Origin: Symsagittifera roscoffensis
Lineage: Eukaryota; Xenacoelomorpha; Acoela; Convolutidae
DNA length: 64,000 nucleotides
NCBI RefSeq assembly: GCF_963678635.1
Contig: NC_087063.1
Coordinates: 21,274,701-21,338,700 of the forward strand
Direction: 5' to 3'
Of the stretch, positions 9,990 to 22,289 are shown one piece after another; positions within the stretch are counted from its first letter, which is position 1; each line of letters begins with the position of its first letter. A program made the translations under genes and the position numbers. The notes under the pieces are model-generated. The model was not told the DNA's origin, ran no database searches, and was given only the letters and a program-made list of their open reading frames with translations.

Positions 9990-12075
9990 TAGAAGGTTTA
10001 AGACACTCTGGAGGGTTACTTCGGAGGGTTGTTAAGACACTTAGCTAACTTCGGAGGGTACCTTAATCACCCAAGTCACTTCGGAGGGTCCCCCTAAATT
10101 TACTAAGGAGGGTCTATAAGATGCTTAATATGCTCCGGAGGGTTACTTCGGAGGGTACCTCCAAAATTTTCAAATTTCTGAGCCTCACTCAGAAGGGCCT
10201 TCAATTAACTTCAGGAAGCGTCAAAACAAGCTTAATTCTCTATGGGAGGGCTGTCTCAACTTCTTTGGATAACCTCGTGGAAATTTTCCACTAAGGAGGG
10301 TTGCTAAGGACCTTAGCTGACTCCAGAGGGTTACCTCGGAGGGTTCCCCAAAAATCAAGAAAAAAGGTTATGTTACCGCAATAAAGTCTCCAAAAGCGGT
10401 CTACCTGACTTAAAACTAGGTTGGCTGACACGGTCAACCTTCCCAGTTGGATAAAAAGGTGTTTTGATAAAATTTTCCGCCGCTCGGAGGGTTACCTGTA
10501 ATTTGGACCCTCCGAACCAACAAATTCTAAAAAAATTTTCTTTTCCGAGATTATCAACCCAAAAACGGTTGCGGTCCGGAAAATTGGTCCAAAACGTCGA
10601 CTTATGGTACCAAAATTATCCCGATCGGTTGGCTAGTCTTTGAGAAATTGCCAAAAACGTGTTTGTCCAAATGGCCTTTTTTTTACCACCTATATAGGTT
10701 CTGAGAAACTTTTTCCGCAATTCCTATCGAAAGTGCCTAAAAATAATTGAAACGAGTTTAGTAGCCCTGTACGGCACTGGAATAGTGCAAAAAACCGGAT
10801 CAAAATTGGTTTGGAGACAAAAATTTGGCCAATAACTATCAAATTTGGACCCTCCGGTTCCTTCCTTTTCCAATCCTAAAGTCGTTAGCTCTATCCAAGG
10901 AGCCAATCGGAGGGTTACTCAAGAATTTCTCTAGTAACCGAGCACGTTATGCTAGCACGCTCCATACGCAAAAAATTTTATTGCTCTAACTCTAAAAACT
11001 CAAAAACTCGATCCCCAAAACAGATTGACAAAATTCAGAAAATTATCGAAATTTTGACCGAAAAATTTTGGTTTTTTCCAACTTCTACTGAGTCTTTACT
11101 CACGCGGTTTCTTTAGTTAGGGGGATCGAACTACGTAGCTACTCCCTATATACAAGCTTTTTGTTGTTCGGAAAAGCTCGGATATCCAAAAATTTGGGGG
11201 TCTACAGTTTGATCGAAAATCGATGATTTTCGACAAAATTGGGTGTTTTTTGGGTCTAATTGAGGAGATAAGTAATATGTAATAAGGATAATAACCCATT
11301 AGTAGTCGTTAATGAATAGTACTATACCCTCCTTTGCACCAAAATACCCGAATTAAGACCCTTAACTCGGAAATTTGTAATCGATGGAGGGTACAATCGG
11401 ACCGCGCCAATCGTGCCCCCCACCACTTAAGTTTTAATGAAATAGTACCCGAACGATACTAAAATTGCTTCAACGATACCCAACAGTCGTTGCGGATGTT
11501 GTCCCTGATGTCCCTGTTGAGTGTGGAACACATTGATCAGCTTGCCACACTACCCTCCGGTCACCGGCAAAATCACCATTAACGTGCTTAAACACTCAAA
11601 TTACACTCGAGGGAGGGTATCCAACCCTTCACCAAGCCACACAATCTTTCTATCAGAAACGATATAAATCAATCTGAAACAACAACAAATAGGAAGGTCA
11701 GATCACATCTCGTCCGGAAATAACATATAAACTGTCACTTTATGTTTTTTTTTTACTGTTTTTGGTCTTTTTTGGATTTTTTACTGTTTTTTGTACTTTT
11801 TTGTTTTCAAATAAATTTATTTTTGGCTTTTTCTTGGTTATACACTATTTTTGTTTGGTTTTACGCTTTCTCTTTAATTGTTTTTGGTCCCAGGACCTCG
11901 GGACAATCGGGTTCATGACTTCCCACCTAACCCTCCGTCCCCCGGAATTTTCGGTGTTAACTAAGTTAAAAAGCTAAATAGTACTGGACGGAGGGTACGC
12001 ACCTTCCCCCCAGTACAACAACGGTCATTAAGGCCTCTACCTCGGGCTTACGCCCGGAGCGGAGGGTTCGTCGCT
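9990..12075. repeat. Field of GGAGGGT(T/A) motifs
   Basis: The heptamer GGAGGGT, usually as CGGAGGGTTAC or CGGAGGGTACC, occurs about 20 times here. It clusters at 10003-10350 and 10480-10910 and is scattered to 12070, partly in inverted orientation (ACCCTCC near 10500, 10850, 11330, 11550 and 11930). Spacing is irregular, so it is not a simple tandem array. No ORF of interest lies here. It may be the LTR or leader of the element at 1-9 kb or an older repeat. Confidence 0.7.
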
Positions 12076-12640
12076 GAAACGCTTGCTGATCATGATGGTC
12101 TTATGCCTTTGACAGGCCCACCCAGGAGCGCCATAAAAACGTCTATGTAACATTCGCCCAAATACTACACAGCGACGGAGCGTAGAAAAAGTACCTATTA
12201 ACGACTGGTAGGCGTCAGTTACCTTAATCCTACTCGTTTTTCACCGTATCGACCTTGCCAGTTGATTTTCTGGTCTGTTTAGGGCAAAGTAAAAAGTTAC
12301 CATTTTTAGGCCATCAGTCAAACGACTTTTGATCAGCTTTCGTTTGCATGCGAACACAACCACATAGCTGAGTCTCGGATCCTCAGACTACGTGATTGTC
12401 ATTAAAAACACGGCTCGAACAACCTATTTTAATATGTTTTTGTGTGACAGTTCTATATTAAATCCATTGGAGATGGATTGACCCTTTCCTCTTTCTAGCT
12501 ACTCATATTCTAAAATATCAAGTTACACCGGTGTTAATTTAAAGTTTCACGACATCCAAGTAGCTATATAGTCAGTTTTATACAGTCCTTTCACATAAAA
12601 CAGTCTCTGGGGGACCAAGCCTCCGCTCCCGTAATATTCC
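12076..12640. other. Non-coding stretch, possible LTR promoter
   Basis: No gene is seen. On the minus strand a TATAAAA occurs near 12577-12583, about 230 bp in from a possible LTR start TGTGAAAAACAG ending at 12814. This could be the 5' LTR of the first element, but the other LTR is outside the window and I could not place the LTR end or a primer-binding site. Confidence 0.25.
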
Positions 12641-12744
12641 TGCGATAACGCTCTTATCTCTTCTAATTAGCGTCCCGGGAGGATTCCGTGGAATATCCCT
12701 TCCCCACCGAAGCTTCCTTCTCCACTAATATCCGCTGATAAGGG

Positions 12745-12773
12745 TCTTATCGTGCGTTGCTGCCACGATAAGA
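12745..12773. other. Perfect 10-bp hairpin carrying GATAAG motifs
   Basis: TCTTATCGTG (12745-12754) and CACGATAAGA (12764-12773) are exact inverted copies around a 9-nt loop. Two more GATA/TTATC words lie close by (near 12643-12660 and 12736). It could be a paired GATA-factor site or part of an LTR enhancer. Confidence 0.6.
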
Positions 12774-13111
12774 GGCTTCGTATTCTCCGTCTCTTGCACG
12801 ACTGTTTTTCACAATATGTGTTGTTGTTCTGATTTTTTCAGCTTTTGTTTTGTCAAAATGGCCGTTTTTCGTATTTCTGAGAAATATCAACTTGAAAATC
12901 GAAATTTTAAAAATAGAAAACTCCAGAAAACTTCGACCCTCCTTTCAAGCACTTTTTTGCTGTTAAGGCCTTTTCTCTCTGATTCGTGCTTCGTCGGAAG
13001 GTTGCGCTGTGCCAATCTGGCAGAATGGCACATTGCAGTCGTTTTCAACAGAATAATGTGTACAAAAAAGCCAACAATTCTACCATTGGAGCCCCTCAAT
13101 GATGGTTATGT

Positions 13112-13625
13112 AACAGTATTTAGACAACCGCGTATTCAGACTCGTAAGTAAGCAGACACATACTATATTTTTTATTCTATTTTTTTGGTAATCAGAAGGT
13201 CAAAAGTATCATAGTAACCGAGGTTACAGTCAGGAGTCCCTTCATCACGTATTCCAGTCAAAATCCTTGGAATTTTCTAGATATGGAAGTGATAATGATA
13301 AAAGAAGATGACAAGTGTCAAGTCCTTTTCAATTAAAGTCGATACGGGTTACGTTTATTAACCGATCAGAAACGAGACAAAGAAGAAATGAATAACTATC
13401 ACAGAGGCGAAGCGGAGCTTCGCACTACTTGCGATGCATATTACAATCAGAAGGTCGAAAGTATCATAGTAACCGAAGTTACAATCAGGAGTTCCTTCAT
13501 CGCATTATCCAGTCAAAAACCTCGGAATTTTCTAGATAAGGAAATGATAATGATAAAAGGAGATAATTAGTGTTGATGACTTTAAAATTAAACTCGATAC
13601 GGGTTACGTTTCTTCAATAAGAACA
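13112..13625. repeat. Repeated ~255-bp unit with terminal hairpin
   Basis: A block beginning ATCAGAAGGTC(A/G)AAAGTATC (13192 and 13445) and ending TCGATACGGGTTACGTTT occurs twice. Between the copies lies the hairpin GCGAAGCGGAGCTTCGC (7-bp arms), which recurs at about 20874-20890. The words CAGACTCGT(A/C)AGTAAGCAGACACATAC at 13138-13163 recur near 16327 and 16458. This is a dispersed non-autonomous repeat, with no coding capacity seen. Confidence 0.75.
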
Positions 13626-13692
13626 GGCAACTCGACACGAGAAAATAAATAATAATATATATTGTTTTACAAAAAAAAATTCCGTCGAATAA

Positions 13693-16096
13693 TCATTTGT
13701 CATTTATTGTGCCGAGTACGCAAGCGGCATTAGCAATCTGTATTGCCAGGGATATTCTCTGCTTAAGAAAACTACCTGCCCTGCGTTCCTCGCTACACGT
13801 GCACAAGTTCTTAGAAAGCTTATTCAGAAAAATCTCAGTACTAGGGCCAGCGCCACCCTGAACGTCAAAATTTAATGGTTGAAAAATATATCCATCATTA
13901 ATTAAATCTCTATATTTGCTAGATATTCGATCTTCCGCCTCGAACGCGGCCTTTTCGGAGTTACCAACCGAGCCTGCACTGATTTTACTAGGGGCTAGGA
14001 AGTCAACTACCGTTACATCCCACAGGAGCCGCCTACCAACAGCCCATTGGACGAGCGTCAAACCGTCTGGTCGCTTCTGATCTTTCCTGTGGAGGTGTCG
14101 TGGTTCTAAAACAAGAAATGTGAGTGGAGAGGAGACTTGGCTCTATAAGGGCATTCAAGTTTGAATGTCTAGAAAATCTCCCAGCACTTTTGAGACAAGA
14201 TAGGCCATGCCATCCATCTTCGGTTACATCCTATACGCAAACGCACCATTGTTTTTCAAAAAATTTTAAATCAATTGCAATTCTAATCTGCTGATTCGAC
14301 AATTTCAATCTTAGATTTGTACACGGTATGACATTCAAACAGTGCGATCCGAATTTATCCTGGTAAGCATTGAACCTTTTTACATCAGTAAATTCTATCT
14401 TCGAAATCATTTCAGAGATTTCTTTGTCAAAAAACCGTCATTTTTTTGGATATCGTTTTCCGGAGCTACTTCACATTTTGCTGAATCAAACCAAACTTCT
14501 AATGCATCCTTATAAGTTCCATTCTCGTGCTCCAACCAAAAAATCTCCCTTAAGGTAGCTTTCGCTCCTACTGCTGAGGCAAAAAATGCTGGTAAAACTA
14601 GTAGGCGAACGGAAGACACACCCAAGCCACTTTTGCCTGCCGGGAGAACTGCTTGCAAAAAATTCAATTTTACATTTGTTACAGCATAAGAAATTCGATC
14701 TTAATTTTCCAAAAAAATCACATGCAAAAAAAACAAGGACTTGTACGTAAATAATATAGAGATTTCGGCATGCTAAAGCAATTTTTTAGATGGTAAAAAG
14801 CATAATGTGCATCCAGCTTATCAATAGTTCAGAAACCTTTTCCAACTCAGCTGCTTCTTCATTCAGCAGTTCTTTTTGACAAGATTCCTCTATAGGGTGG
14901 CCCAAAATTACAAAATCATCCTGGGATTTTATTTCTATTTGGACATATATTTTTTTGAAATTTACCTATAATTGTATTGTACTGCGTACTTTTGGTCTAT
15001 CCTAGAAAACAGAGCTTAAATTTTTCTGTGTTTAGGTTTAACCCATAGTTTTTTTCTGATTTCAGTATTTTTTAATGTCTCAGAGCACTATCTTGTAGTC
15101 CTTGGCTAGGTTTCCATCATCTCAATACCAAACGTTTATTTTGGATTCAAGTTTTTTACTAGCGTTTGTATTGGTTCTGCATAATGATGGAATTTTCATA
15201 AACAAGATAACTTGGTTTACTGTAAGCGCAATGAGTACATTTGTACAACTCCGAGCGGTCCGGCAAAAAACGTGATTCAGCATAGTTTCTCTATTAAGCG
15301 AAATAAATGAATCACAAAAGTCTAATTTAAGTAAAACTGAGCACTTCGGATTGTTAACACGCTCTATCAAAATTCAAAAATCTGAAGGGTTGTGCAGCGA
15401 TTCCAGCTCCTCGTTTAGTACCACATCCTACTTGAAATCTTCAAAAAATTTTCTTCTTGCGCATTTAGACGCGATGCGTCTGAGCGTGTTGCCGATGGCA
15501 ATTGACGCAAACCTCTGTCTATTTTTACGAGGGCGATGAGTTTTGCTCCGAAAAAAAAATCTTAGCTATTTCGGCTAGCTTGCTTTAACCTGTAAGATTA
15601 AGGAGCTTAGTCCGCGATTTTCAAAAAAAGAGCCCCGCCTTGCCGTTTGAATTACTGATAAGGTCTTTAAAATTTGGGGATCAATCTTGTCCGGACCGGC
15701 TCCCAAACCATTCGGAAAAAACATAATTGCTTTGTACACCTCGAACTCACTTACATCAACGTTTTCCAGATTTGGGGAATTTAGGCAGTGAAATAAAGTT
15801 GGCTCTTTTTTGTCTGTTATAGAGCTCATAGCTGTCGTTTGTTTAGGACCACTTCTCTTGGATTGTTCAAGAAAAAATAAGAAATACTTCAGAAAAACCA
15901 GCCAATAAGTAACGTTTTCTACATTATAGAAAAGTCCATTGATTTTATCTGAAAGACTCTCTACCAAGGAAACACGCGAGTCCTTAGGTACTCTCTTGAG
16001 CAATCGAACATTAGAAATGGCTGTAGTTACATAACTATCTGGCAAAAAGAGATCACCAATTGAAGCATTATTGACAGATTTTACATTACTACACAT
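13693..16096 (-). pseudogene. Broken non-LTR-type RT with restriction-like nuclease tail
   Basis: Read 16096 to 13693, successive fragments in changing frames match one known type of RT-like protein. In order they are: an N-terminal block with RLLKRVPKDSR; the entry to the RT fold with KAIMFFPNGLGAGPDKI (FP-G-GPD is characteristic of this group); RT motif A (VLLKLDFCDSF, 15370-15122); a block SGLGVSSVRLLVLPAFFASA (14667-14407); a Cys/His-poor remnant GWHGLSCLKSAGRF near 14190; and a C-terminal domain KRPDGLTLVQW then GRRLLWDVTVVDFLAPS near 14080-13985. The last has the spaced Asp/Glu/Lys pattern of PD-(D/E)XK-like nucleases. Several stops and shifts break it. A TAG lies near 14235 and a one-base shift near 14108. 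It is not expected to be active. I infer the group from remembered motif patterns, not from a search. Confidence 0.75.
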
Positions 16097-16289
16097 AGGA
16101 CATTCAAACTATTGGTCTTTCTTAGAGTCCCTAAGAGTTATTTTTACACAATTGATAAGATACCACTTAGAACGACAATCTCATCTTATCCAATTTAAAA
16201 GTCCTGAAAGTTTTAGGCATTCTTTGCTTGTACACTCCTTGTTGTTTTTCTTCATCTTGATGGCGCGGCGTGAAGGTAAAAAAAGGGAA

Positions 16290-16500
16290 GTTTTTACTGG
16301 ACACAGTATTTACACAATCGCCTATTCAGACTCGTCAGTAAGCAGACACATACTATATAAACTTATCAGAATCAAGACAAGGATGAAATGAATAATTAAC
16401 ACAGAGGCGAAGTATTTGGTGACAGTATTTATGTAACAGTTCTTAGACAACTGCCTATTCAGACTCGTCAGTAAGCAGACACATACTAACTAACCCATCA
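16290..16500. repeat. Two copies of a dispersed ~50-bp repeat
   Basis: The segment CTATTCAGACTCGTCAGTAAG followed by CAGACACATACTA appears near 16321 and 16452 and matches the copy near 13130. The hairpin word of that family (ACAGAGGCGAAG) is present in half form near 16398. Confidence 0.7.
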
Positions 16501-17340
16501 AAATTGAGACAGGGAAAAATGAATAAACCACTAACAGACAAACACAACATAAAAGTCGAAAAAATTTTAGATAAGGAAAAAAATTAAGTGAACCAGAATT
16601 TTTGCAAGACTCGCCAAAAACAACTAGAGGCCCAGCTAAAGCTAGAAATTTGTGATTGTTATTGAATGAATTTGCTAAACTGATGCGGCAGGAAAAGTGT
16701 GATTTCAAAAAATGAACTTTGCCTAAAACTATAGCTGTTCCTCTATTAAAAACGTGAGAAAAGTAATTTTGAAATAATCAATTTTCCCAAAGAGATAACA
16801 TTTCTTAATTTAAAGTTAGGAAGTCGCTGCTTCTGGAGGAAAAATTATCGCAACCCATTCTTTCAATGGGAGTTTTCATCTCACATTTGATTGCGTAACA
16901 TTTAAGAGAACTCAAAAAAAAATTAAAAAGCGGTAGAAAGTTCAAAGAACGTTCAAAAGGTTTTCCAAAATCCATGTCGTTTTTCTGCGAACCGTTTGAG
17001 CCCAAAAAGTTTGAATATAGCAGTATAAGGTTCGAGAATAATAAAAATATTTAAAACGGTCAAAAAGTCAAAAATTTGATTTTCAGAGGGCAATAACTTC
17101 TTGTGTAAAACTTTTTGTTACAGTCTGCTAATGCAGAGGAGTTTCCCTCTACCCGCTACCTGATTGAACCATCAAAATCAGATTCGGGAGAGTAGTTTTC
17201 AAAAGAAGCCGTATAGATCCAAAAAAATGGTCAAAATTAAAAATTTGACGATTCCGAGGGCTGTAACTTTATCTGCAAAAAATTTAGTCGTGGCCACTTA
17301 TGCAGAGGATCTTTGATTGTTTTCTAAGTATTGTAGACAA
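16500..17340. other. AT-rich, no gene recognised
   Basis: I see only short frames and many AAAAAT/TTTTTG runs, with no motif I can name. The right end passes into the PLE 5' terminal region. Confidence 0.4.
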
Positions 17341-17350
17341 AAGTTTAATC

Positions 17351-17400
17351 CTGATGATGCACAAAATGTGCGAAAACGTTTGAATTGACATTTTAAAATC
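17351..17400 (+). ncRNA. Hammerhead-ribozyme-like core at PLE copy A, 5' side
   Basis: CTGATGA (17351-17357) is followed by T and a 5-bp stem (GCACA/TGTGC, 3-nt loop), then GAAA (17372-17375) and the palindrome AACGTT. CUGAUGA, stem II and GAAA form the conserved hammerhead core, and hammerheads are known in terminal repeats of Penelope-like elements. Stem II is clear. A short stem III could form by dimer pairing of AACGTT. I could not close a convincing stem I, so activity is not established. Confidence 0.55.
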
Positions 17401-17888
17401 CTTTAAACCATTTTTGATAATTTCTAACCTTTTGTAGAGTTAAGCTATAAACAAAATTTGAATTCCTATAGGAAAGCATCAATTAATTCGATTTTTTTAA
17501 ACCATTTGTACAGAATTTTACCGCTTCATGTTCATAATGACAATAGTTTTATAAATAAAACGGCAATTTTTATAGCTGCCACTTGATCACAGACTGAAAT
17601 ATTTTGAGCGGAAGGAACGGAGAGTTACGGGGTTGAAGATCTACGCAGTCCCCAGCCTTTCTTTGAACCCCAATACCTTGAACAGGGGGAAGAATTTGCG
17701 AGTTTTATTGGAAGAGCAACCTCTGACCAGTAAGCAGGGGAGGTAGTGAGAAGGGGTATAGATGAGAAGTTTGGCCCTCGGTAAGATTCTATCTAAACCT
17801 GGAAGCAAGGTGTAGAGTCAACAATCTAATAAGCCGACACAAAAAAAGCTTAAAAACTTTCGGAAAGATAGGATAGACCATTAAAAAC

Positions 17889-19834
17889 ATGGATGATGGG
17901 TCAGTCAGAAACTTAGATCAAGTGATTTTGCCGCAGTGTATGCGGGAAGTCCTAAACTTTGGCCAAAAACATCCGGTACAAGACAAATTCAATGAAATTT
18001 ACTTCCTCACAGGTATTGATAGTTTTTTGTCTGAGCTGAAGTTAAATAGAAAACCCGGGGAAACTTTATGCGCTATTGAAGCAGCTGCAAAACAAAAAGA
18101 TTTGCTATGAATGTGAAACAGACCCGCTCTGACAAAAGTGCTGAAAAAGCTAGAAATTACTTGAAGGAAAACGATCTTCTGGCAGTGCCGTTTGATAAGG
18201 GATTGGGTTTTGTGTAATGAAAAAGGAGACATATGAGAAAAAACTGAAAGATTTATTACAGGTAGACCAATTTAGCGAGGCGAAAAATCTGACAGACAGC
18301 GTGATTATAAAAAAGGAAAAAGAAATAAGCAAAGAATCACTCGCCCTGAAAAAGAAAATGTTAGCGAAATGCTGTAAACTAGGTTAAGATCAACGGGGGA
18401 GCAGCCGGCTAGGCTTTATGGATTATCAAAAATGCACAAACAAGGCACAACACTTCGTCCCGTCGTTTTTTAACTGGTAGCTCATATGACCACCTAAAAA
18501 ACATTGGCGAACTAATTTGATAAACTTGAGGGGGCGAACATAGAAACGAACCTTCAAATGGCCAAGGAGATCTAGGAGAAAACAAAATTAGACTCTGATG
18601 AGAATATAAGTTCCCTTGATGTAGAGGGTTTGTACACTAATGACCGGCTCAAGGATTCTGTTGAAATAGCCGCGAGGAGATTATATGAGCAAATCAACAC
18701 TCCGGAAACATCTCGCAAAACCACGAAGAAACTACTAAATTTGGCAGTGAGTAGGGTATATTTTAAAGGCAATTGTTTGTGGTATGTACAAACAGACTGT
18801 TTAGCAATGGGCGCCTCCCTCGCAGTAACACTGGCAAAAATGGCTGAAAGAATACGAACCTGCTTTAATTTGAGAAGTACTAAAAATGACTGTGCCAATT
18901 GAAGACAACAAGGAAGTCAGAAAAAGGTGACATATCGAAATAAAAGGGTAGAATACGAAACTTGTTTGAATTGGTACCACTTAGGGTGTGGTTGCATATC
19001 GGAATTCGAATACGCAAACATCGCTGAAACAGTATGATATTGCTGACTTGCAAAAAACAACAAGAAGCAGATAGGACTGAGAATGGTGTTAGAGTTTTTC
19101 TAAGATATGTGGACGACCTAGTTAGTTAGAACTGTCAAAGGGTAGTCCTCGAGGTTGCCAATAAGTTGCATCCAAACTTGCATCTCACCATAGAAGAACT
19201 TAACAGTAACGGTAATTTGGCCTTTTTGGATTTCAATGTTATCGTGGACCCAGGAAAAAAGTCACATGTGGGTGGTGACAAAAACCCACTGATACTGGCA
19301 CCGTTTGAATTTTAGAGGCTGCGCACCTTTGCAATACAAAAGAAACGTTATTGAAGTGACGGTCCATAGAGTTTTCAGAAGTACCTCAACAAGGAAAAAT
19401 TTTGACCGGGCATTGGAGATAAATAGGAAACAATGGATTGCAAATCAATGTCCGAAAAATTGGTCGGACAGGGTAATGTTTGAAACTTTTAACAAGATCA
19501 TTGAGGGAAAGAAAAATTTAGAGGTGACTCAATCGATCTCAACTTTTATCTGCAAAGGTTCGGCAAAAATCTGGGGCACAAATAATTTTACAAGAAAATT
19601 GAAAACATGCTTGCCAGCCCTCAAAACTTCCTTTGCTCTTAAACTGAGATCCAAAGTGGCGTATAAGCTCACATGTAGTGGATGTAACTCAACCTTATTG
19701 TTCAGACAGTCCGACATTTAGCCACTAGGGTCGATGAGAACCAAAAAGAGGACTTGCCAGAAGCGCAACACATGTTAGAATGTAAAAAAGAGGTGGGCGG
19801 TACTGCTGAGTTGAAGCCAGAGATTGTAGACTAA
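17889..19834 (+). pseudogene. Penelope-like element copy A: RT plus GIY-YIG remnant
   Basis: Fragments in several frames line up with a PLE protein. The N-terminal part starts at 17889 (MDDGSVRNLDQVILPQC). It is followed by YLKENDLLAVPFDKGLGF near 18155, RLYGLSKMHKQGTTLRPVV near 18411 (the GLPKIHK-type block typical of PLE RTs), RT motif A SSLDVEGLYTN near 18610, motif B DCLAMGASLAV near 18797, and motif C FLRYVDDLV near 19097. The tail (19305-19834) holds the linker VHRVFRSTSTRKNFDRALE and then VAYKLTCSGC with VQTVRHLATRVDE, the start of a GIY-YIG endonuclease. There are numerous stops and shifts, so it is dead. Ribozyme-like cores at 17351 and 20200 bracket it, as expected for the terminal repeats of such elements. 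Confidence 0.85.
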
Positions 19835-20199
19835 ACAGCCACCAGCCAACACTCAGAAGCTACTCACATTAGATGCCTTGCATATTTGGAGGGAAAACCC
19901 AAAAATCATTACACGCAAGGAATTCAGGATCCTGGAAACAACACTTAAGTTATAGTCCATTTATAACATGGCTAAACTTGAAAAAATTGACATAACAGAA
20001 TCAAAAATATTCCTGAATTGAAATTTTATAACAATGAAACCACAAAAAACTAAAAAATCTCAGAATTTTACAGGAAAATGTTATTAATGAATACGTAATT
20101 TGTTATGAAATTGCAGTTGTTTAAATTTGATTGAAAAAAAATTACAGCAATTTTAGACACGTTTGTCTTTTTGTCGTTTTGTATAAAAAAATTTCAACC

Positions 20200-20250
20200 C
20201 TGATGATACACATAATGTGCGAAAACGTTTGAATTAACATTTTAAAATTC
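20200..20250 (+). ncRNA. Hammerhead-ribozyme-like core at PLE copy A, 3' side
   Basis: CTGATGA (20200-20206) is followed by a stem CACAT-A-ATGTG, then C, GAAA (20221-20224) and ACGTTTGAATTAACATTTTAA. The copy matches the 17351 site in order and over about 45 bases (ATGTGCGAAAACGTTTGAAT is identical). Two bases differ in stem II and pairing is kept, which is more than random drift would be expected to leave in one stem. Confidence 0.55.
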
Positions 20251-20871
20251 TTACAAAATTACCAAAAGAAGGCCTAATTCAAACCTTGAAAACCACAGTA
20301 ACAATCGCGCGTACAAAAAAAGCAAATCAAATATGTGACAACTAAGAGACAACATACAAGTAGACAAATAATTGGTTGACATATTTTTTGAAACAGAATA
20401 TATCCCGTTTAAAAAAAACAGGCCTTGGTCAGACTGGTCAAGCATCTTCGTTGCTTCCAAGCTAAATCAGCCAGGAACGCTAAAAAATCTGAATACATAA
20501 AGAAGGAAGGTAGAGATGAGTCCAGACACCCAGATGAGTACTGCGGACAAAGTTGTTTACAGGAAAAAAGTTATTCACCCGGTTTCGTAAGTTTGCTTTC
20601 TCATCTCGATTCTGATTGATTAATATGGTGTGTCTGCTCACTGAAGAGAACGAATACGCGGTTGTCTATATACAGACTGCACTCCCAAAAAATATAGCCC
20701 ACTATAATGTAATTTTAGTGGATTTAGGGATTTTAATGAATGGGGATTCAAATTGCTTAAAGGTCTGTGAGTGGCTTATTGCTGAACTAGATGATATAAA
20801 TCAAAATTTATGAAAAATAAAGTCAGTAATATATGTATATTGATGTTTCATCATAGGTTAGACACAAAGGC

Positions 20872-20895
20872 GAAGCGGAGCTTCGCACCACTTGT
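20872..20895. repeat. Hairpin of the 13.4-kb repeat family
   Basis: GCGAAGCGGAGCTTCGCAC is repeated from the 13.4-kb family, flanked by ACAAAG and CACTTGTGAT. Only this end of the repeat is recognisable. Confidence 0.6.
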
Positions 20896-20899
20896 GATA

Positions 20900-22285
20900 C
20901 AACACAATCATGAGAGCACAAGTATAAGAAAAACATGAAAAAAAAACGTTTCAAAAAATAGGTAAACCAAAGTGCCAATCAAGGACACCGAGCCCAGCTA
21001 CAACTGGGGGTAGTATTTGACATTTTGGTTTATTGTTATCGTGATGCTGGACTTGCGTAAGATCAAAAAATACAGTTTGAATGAAACTTTAGTTGTTTCT
21101 CTACTAAAAAAAGTGAAGCGATTGAAAACTTTTGATATTTAGATTTCTCGCAAAGACAACATTTCTCTTACAAAGGAGTAACCGCTTTTGCAGGAAAAAG
21201 TTGCACAACTCCTTTTTCGATTGAAGTTTGTAAACGATTTTGATGGGGTAGTTTTGAAGAAAAATGGAGATACTTCTTAAACACGGTGAAAGTTCAAAAA
21301 CTTGATTTTCCAAAATCCGTTACGGTTTTTCAACTAGTCAAAGAAACTTCCAAAAAGCGGTCAACGTTCCAAATCCTTCACTGTTTTAAGTCCAAATTGT
21401 TTTCCAAAAAGAAACTGGGCGTAGATAATTATATACGTAAGCTTTCAACAACCTGTTGTGTCGATAAAACTTATGATATCAGATTTTGGCAGGACAGTTT
21501 TCGAGAAAAGTTCAAAAAAACTGTGAACAAATCAGAAGGTTGACATTCCCGAAAATCATAGCTGTTTCTTGAAAAAATGGGCGTAGCAGCTTAGGCAGGA
21601 GAAATTCATCCCACTCAAAATTTCAAATGAATCCATTAACCCAGATTTGGCAAAGTTCTCGAGAAAAATCAAAAAGTTTCAGAAAACGGTCAAGAAATCA
21701 AAATTTTGACTTTTCTAAATATCAAGAGAGTGTCAAAGCATGAAAATACAAACAAAGAATTTTGGATGTGGATCGCAGCAACTTTGTCCCACTAGTGTTT
21801 TCGTTTACTGGAGGAGCAGCACCAGGCTCTACAAATACCGTCCGGATACTAATCATAATCGGACACAGTAAATTTATGAGAAAAAAACAAATTTTGCACT
21901 TCTGAGCAGTGCAATCCTCTGCCTCAAAGGGTTCAGAAAACCTGAAAAGACATCCAACATAGGCAATTCCATCTGTGCTATCATCGAGAAGGGTAGATTT
22001 TAATTGACACTTCACTGGATGTTTTGAACTCGACTTGATTAATTCAAAAAAAAAATTGCGGATGTTCTTATATAACGCCGATATGGCCCGATCCATTCTG
22101 TGCACTAACCGTCGTTTCATTTAAAAAGAGAGTAGGCGAAATTTGATTAAATCTTAAGCACCGTCACTTTCACTAGGTTGGTGTCCCTGAAGGATCTCTT
22201 TAACTGAAGACATCCTCTTGCAAATGGATGGCTATTCATTACTAGGTATAAAGTTCTCATCTGGTTATCATTTTTGTCATATAAA
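20900..22285. other. No gene recognised
   Basis: The stretch holds a 132-codon minus-strand frame (21722-22120) and an 85-codon plus-strand frame (21286-21543). Neither has a family motif I recognise, and the base composition is like the surrounding non-coding DNA. Phrases such as GTCAAAAAGTC and AATTTTGACTTTT also occur near 17050-17250, which suggests an old shared repeat. Confidence 0.35.
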
Positions 22286-22289
22286 GATC

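Noticed and set aside
1-11531. TGTGGAACAC at position 1 and again at 11522 as possible LTR ends
   Set aside because: The pol frame is still open at the left edge, no purine tract precedes it on the minus strand, and a shared 10-mer is not enough.
12816-13151. 111-codon plus-strand frame
   Set aside because: It overlaps dispersed repeat text at its end, and no family words are seen.
14099-14125. TTTCTTGTTTTAG as a splice acceptor inside the RT-like relic
   Set aside because: Homologous text continues directly across it with a one-base shift, so decay explains it better than an intron.
21722-22120. 132-codon minus-strand frame as a gene
   Set aside because: No recognisable motif, no splice context, surrounded by decayed elements. 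Open frames of this size are expected in this much sequence.
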